Origin: Fragum whitleyi | Taxonomy: Eukaryota; Mollusca; Bivalvia; Cardiida; Cardiidae | Direction: 5' to 3' | DNA length: 64,000 bases | NCBI GenBank assembly: GCA_948146395.1 | Contig: OX411547.1 | Location: forward strand, 57,677,066 to 57,741,065 | Translations under genes and position numbers: made by a program | Shown: positions 36,601 through 42,600 of the stretch, piece by piece | How the letters are laid out: each line of letters begins with the position of its first letter | Numbering within the stretch: position 1 is the first letter of the stretch | The notes under the pieces: model-generated | Seen by the model: the letters and a program-made list of their open reading frames with translations, nothing else | The model's database searches: none | Told to the model about the DNA's origin: nothing

Positions 36601-39600
36601 TTGATTCTGATCAGCGTGGCAATATTTTGTGAACTTCCCTGGCTGCTAAGTAAAACTTGGTGTGGCTATTTTTCTGTCTTTTCTTAGGACATTGCAGTTT
36701 GTAGCCACTCTTTATAAGATATAAAGGATTTGTCATGAGATTTTGTTTAGGGGCAAGCTGATCTCAACCAAGTCTAGAATAGAAATGTTATGAAGTGTGC
36801 CTTGGCTGGATATAGTATCTAAAAAAACTAAGTAGAAAAGGGACATAATTTGCACAAAATGCATCTAGAGTTATTCCTTTTGAAAGTATAGGTTGTTCTT
36901 TTCATGGTATACACATGTGCCAAGTTTAAAGTAAATGCCTTCAGTACAACCATAAATATCACAAAATGTCAAAGATTTATGCACGACAAAGAGGAAAATG
37001 TCAAGGCAATAGCAACACCTCTGGTTTCTTTGAAAACAGCCAAGCTAATGTGCTAGATGACATAATTTAGAATGTGATCCTACGCATATGTAGGACAAGG
37101 TTGTCTCTGATAGCTGATCGTTAAAGAAGGCCTGAGTAGCTATGTGAGAAAAGCTGATCTTACCTAAGCCTTGAATAAACATTTAATTAAGAAAGTCTTG
37201 GCTCAGAATTCCTTAGACCCCCATCTTTTCAACTCATGAAAATGGCCAGCTGTCTTGTTTCTATAAAGGTGGTGGAAGTTTTCCAGGTAAAAAAAACAAT
37301 GAATAAGCAGATAGTTAGCACACCAATTGAACTTAAAAATAATTGACCTATTCAGAAAAAAATTAATTTTGTTTGCAAACTGGTAGTTGGTATACAACAA
37401 ATGCAGATTGTCTGTGGGCAACCTGAATATTTTTAGTACAGCTTCTTCAAAATTGTTTGAAACATCACAAATATGTTGCAAGACAATCTTGGAATCCTTT
37501 CTATATTATTTGATTGGTCAATCATTTTTATCCCCCGCTTGGCGAAGGGGATATAGTAATGGTCTCCGTCTGTCATTTATCCTTCAGTCATTCCGTCTTT
37601 CCGTTACTAAACTTGTCTGGAGCATATCTATTTAGGAGCTATCATCTCGAAACTTTATAGGTGGATAGATCTCATGGAGGAGAACTGAAACTTATCCCTG
37701 CATAATTTTGTAGTTATTGCCCTTTGATAAGGCTTCAGGTAACTATCAAGATTTGATGAGGGGGGATAGCCATGTCTGACATGGCTCTTGTTTGATTGAC
37801 AACTCATCTGCTTTTAGTGGATAAATAGAAAAGATTTATTTTAATATAATCTTTTTAAAAAATAATATTTTTGTTTTATTTTGTTTGATTTCCATGCCGT
37901 TTTTCATCAATAAAAATCAATAACCCCTTCACCTAATATTGACGTTTTCACAAATTAACAGAAATATTAATCAAAATAACACAACAAAAATTTCTTATAA
38001 AAATCAAGAAGAAAGCTGAGAATGAGTTCAAAAGTGAAGATTAGATGGTCATTCAAACAAAAATCTTATTAACAGAAACGATTAGCAGAGGGATATTGAT
38101 TTGGTAACATCTATCTGTATCTAATTCGATTCTGTTTTGCTTAATGTGATTTTTAAGTGTTAAAAATCAAATGATGTAATTATCGGAATTAATTGAATTT
38201 TAAGCACTTCTGTTTCTCTTTATGAGCCTATTAAAAGGGTGGGACACATTAACCCTTTCCTGTTTAATCCCTGATTTTTACGTGCCAGTGATTTTATAAT
38301 TGAGAAAACAATGTGAAAAAGAAGAAATTGCTTCTGACAAGCAATTTCTTCTTTTTCCAAACTATTTTCTACCCTACTGAATGGTTATTTTTCAAATTAA
38401 ATCCACTTTAAATTTTCGTCTGCAAAATCTTTGAATTTGGACCGGTCCAAATTTTTTTTTAAAACAGGAAAGGATTAAGTGATCACCCATCCTGCGGGTG
38501 GTGTCCATTCCTTTTGTCTGGATCAGAATTCTGTCACCTCTTGTCCCATTGACTCCAAACTTGGCAGTTTTGTTCCTTTAATGTCTATGGAGTGGTGTGC
38601 ATAAAAACCATAACTCCATGTAGCTTAATTTTTAAGTGATTCCCCTTTGTTGTTTATTTTCTTGGACATCCATAAGTGTAACAGACATATCTTGTGACAA
38701 TTTGGCACTTTGTTTGATTTGATTTCAAATAATTTTTATTTGATAAAAAGAAGTTACCATATGTATGTTTTATAACATTATAATGGGAAGGATGCACACT
38801 CACTCTTTAATGACAAAGCTCTTTTTTTGGGGGGGAGGGGGGGGCTTTTTAGCTCACCTGAGCACATCGTGCTCAAGGTGAGCTTTTGTGATCATTGAAT
38901 GTCCGTCGTGTGTCGTCCGTCATCTGTCGTCCGTCGTCAGGCGTCAACAATTTAAGTGTTTACACTCTAGAGTCCACAAATATAAACCAATCATCATGAA
39001 ACTTGGTCAGAATAATTGTCAGGTCACAAGGTTGAACCCTATTGAAAATGGGAAAGATCGAGGCCATATCAAGGGAAAAGGGGCCTAAATGACAATTTTC
39101 TTGTTTACACTCTAGAAGCCACAAATATGGTCCAATCTTCATGAAACTTGGTCAGAGTAATTGTTAGGTCACAAGGATTAACTCTATTGAAAATGGGAAG
39201 GATCTGTGTCATATCACGGAAAAAGGGGCCTTAATGACAATTTTCTTGTTTACCCTCTAGAGGCCACAAATATGAACCAAACGTCTTGAAACTTGGCCAG
39301 AATAATTGTCAGGTCACAAGGATTAACCTTTGTGAAAATGGGAAGGATCTGTGTCATATCACCGGAAAAGGGGGCCTTAATGACAAATTTCTTGTTGACG
39401 CTGTAGAGGCCACAAATATGAACCAATCATCATGAAACTTGGTCAGAATGATTGTAAGGTCACAAGGATTAACACTATTGAAAATGGGAAGGATCTGTGT
39501 CATTTCATGGAAAAAGGGGCCTTAATGACAATTTTCTTGTTTACGCTCTAGAGGCCACAAATATGAACCAATCATCATGAAACTTGGCCAGAATGATTGT

Positions 39601-42600
39601 CAGGTCACAAGGATTAAGCCTATTGAAAATGGGAAGGATCTGTGTTATATCACGGGAAAAGGAGCCTTAATGACAAATTTCTTGTTTACGCTCTAGAGGC
39701 CACAAATATGAACCAATCATCATAAAACTTGGTCAGAATGATTGTAAGGTCACAAGGATTAACCCTATCGAAAATGGTCAGGATCTATATCATATCACGG
39801 GAACAGGGGCCTTAATGACATTTTTCATCTTGAAGCTCAAGAGGCCACACATATTATCTAATTTCCATGAAACTTGGTCTGAATGTTTGTCAAGTCACAA
39901 GGATGAATCCTTTGAAAATTGGAAGGTTCTGTGTCCAGTCAAGGGGAAAAGGAGCTCCCATGATAATTTTCTTGTTACACTCTATAGAGACCAAAAGTCT
40001 TAAAAGTACAATTACGACTGCTGGAAAATTTGATACTAGTTAATTTAGACAAAGACACACAGGTGAGCGATATAGGACCATCATGGTCCTCTTGTTTAAG
40101 AAAATAACTTGTCGAAATAACTATGTGCTATGCTAGCCTATATTTAATAGAAGGTTAAATTGTTGCTGTATTTGGTAATCGGTGTTAGTGAAGTGCAAAA
40201 GAAAGAAACTGTGAACTTGTTGAAAAGTAGTTCACTTTATTGTAATCATGTACTCTCAGCAGCTTTTAAATTAGTTAAAATGCCAAGTATTATTGTGCCA
40301 TAATAGTTTAGCTTATAGCAGAAATGTCATTATATGGACATTTCCATATAATTTTAGATACTGTCCTTGTTATATTTATGATTATAATCTTCCTCAATTC
40401 ATAATTTTGTATTGATAATCAGTTATAGTAATGAAAATCAGATCAATAATAAATAGAATTGTTTTTTTCAGTATAAGATCGATTTATATTTTATCGAGTG
40501 AACAACAGCAGTATAATTTCAGTGATTGAAAATTAAGCTTTTGTTGTTCACTCAATGAGATATCAACCCATCTTACAAGAAAATCAAATGCCTAATCTAT
40601 TTCTTTAAGGTAGTGGAACCGTAATAGTTCTGCAACATTTCGGAACTCGTGATCTTCCACAGTGTTAACTGAGGTTTCCTAATGAAATTCATAAGGGAAC
40701 CTCGGTTAACACTTAAAGCTCATAACTGCCGAAACGTTGCAGATCTGTTACGGGTCCACACCTTAATGCAAAAAAGGGACTAAACGCCGTAGGTGATAGT
40801 GTGACAAATTTGAACCTTGGTCATATCTCTGTCATTATTGTAGATATCTTTATGAAACTTTATCGGCATGGAATTTTATTATAAAGAGAGTTATCCAGAC
40901 TATTGAGAGTGATAACTCTGAAAGAATTATGTAAGATTTATATCCCTTTTAAAGTGGCTATTTTTCAGAGAAAAACCGAAGTAATCTTAACACCTTAGCA
41001 TTGTTTATGTTGGCTCTAGGGGTCCTGGGTCGTCCCCGACGGCAGCACTCATTCTTTCCGACTATTTCTCTCTCACCAATGGGTTGATAATCGTAAACCT
41101 ATGGCAGATAGCAGCTGGAGGCTGGGAAAGGATGAGGTGGTTGTACTGGTGAGAGAAATGCCAGGAAACCATTGTTAGGTGCTCGAGCTGCCGGGATATA
41201 ACTGAAAAAAATGTTGAAAGCGGTGTTAAACTCCATTCAATCAATTAGTCAATCAATCGTTTGTGTTGTTGGTGTTGTTGTTGGTATGACAAACTTTAAC
41301 CTTAGTCATATCTCTCTTGCTATTGAAGATATCTTCATGAAAATAAATTGCCATGAATGTTCACCATCACAAGAGCTATCAAGACTATCAAGGTACATAA
41401 CTCTGAAAACACTTTTGGAAGAGTTTTGCCCTTTTTAGCCCAGCTGTTTTCAGAGAAAACGCAAGGTATTGTGATCACCTTGGTGGTGGTGTTGTTGTTG
41501 GTATGGCAAACTTTAACCTTGGTCATATCTTGATTGTTGTTGGAGTATCTTTATGATACTTGGCATATATGTTCACCAACATAAGAGCTATACAGACTAT
41601 CAAAGGGGATAACTTTTGAAAGTGTTTTTATAAGAGTTATGCCCCTTTTTTCACTCTGATTTTTTATCCACCATCTTGCACCCAACAGTCGAGCTAAGCC
41701 ACCCTTAAGCAGTGCTCTTGTTATCTCAAAGATCTTCATACTTGATATTATGGTGTCTAATACATTAATAGATCAGTTGAAATTTCAGTCTTTGATGTAA
41801 TAGGGGCTTGTAGTTAAAAACCAAACTTGCATGTCTTGGATTGTGGTGGCTTAAACTAAAGCTTCATTTTACTAGCTCTCAGACTGTTACTGTAGTTCTT
41901 CTAATAAACATCCCCGACGGTGGCACTCATTCTTTCTGACTACTTGTCTACCACCAATGGGTTGATAATCGTGGACCTATGTGGGGTAGCAGCTGGAGGC
42001 CAGGAATGGATGTGATGGTAGCACTGGTGTGAGAAATACCAGGAATCCATTGTTAGGTGCTCCAGCCACAATGATATAACTGAAATAATGTTAAAAGTGG
42101 CGTAATGCCCCATTCAAACAAACTTATAATAAAGGCTCCTGGAAGCTGTACATAACATGGCTAGGGAGATTTAATTTAGTATGCATTTACTGATTGAAAA
42201 GCAAAAATAAATTGCTGTCTTTTATGCCCTTTTCCTCTTCATTTGAGGTGAATTTTCTCTAAACAATCATATAAATGATTGTTTAGAGGACATTCTCATC
42301 AAATTAAAGAAGAAGTCTCAAATATCCTTTAAAATTTAGGTATTTGAAGTGTTAAATTAGTAAAAAATGTAGGGGTGCTACTATAAGGGAAGGCGCTTTT
42401 ATTTGGCAAAAAAAAGTATGTAAAATTTACTTTGGACTTATTCTTCAATACAAACTTTTTCTAGAAAAAAAATTATGCAATGTAATTTTGATTTATTAAT
42501 TGATCTTTGTCCTATTTACATTCTGATTGTGAACTTTTCTGGTTATCCTAGGTTGTTGATGTATTGATATAGAAAAAGTGTTAATAGCATAGCTGTAGTT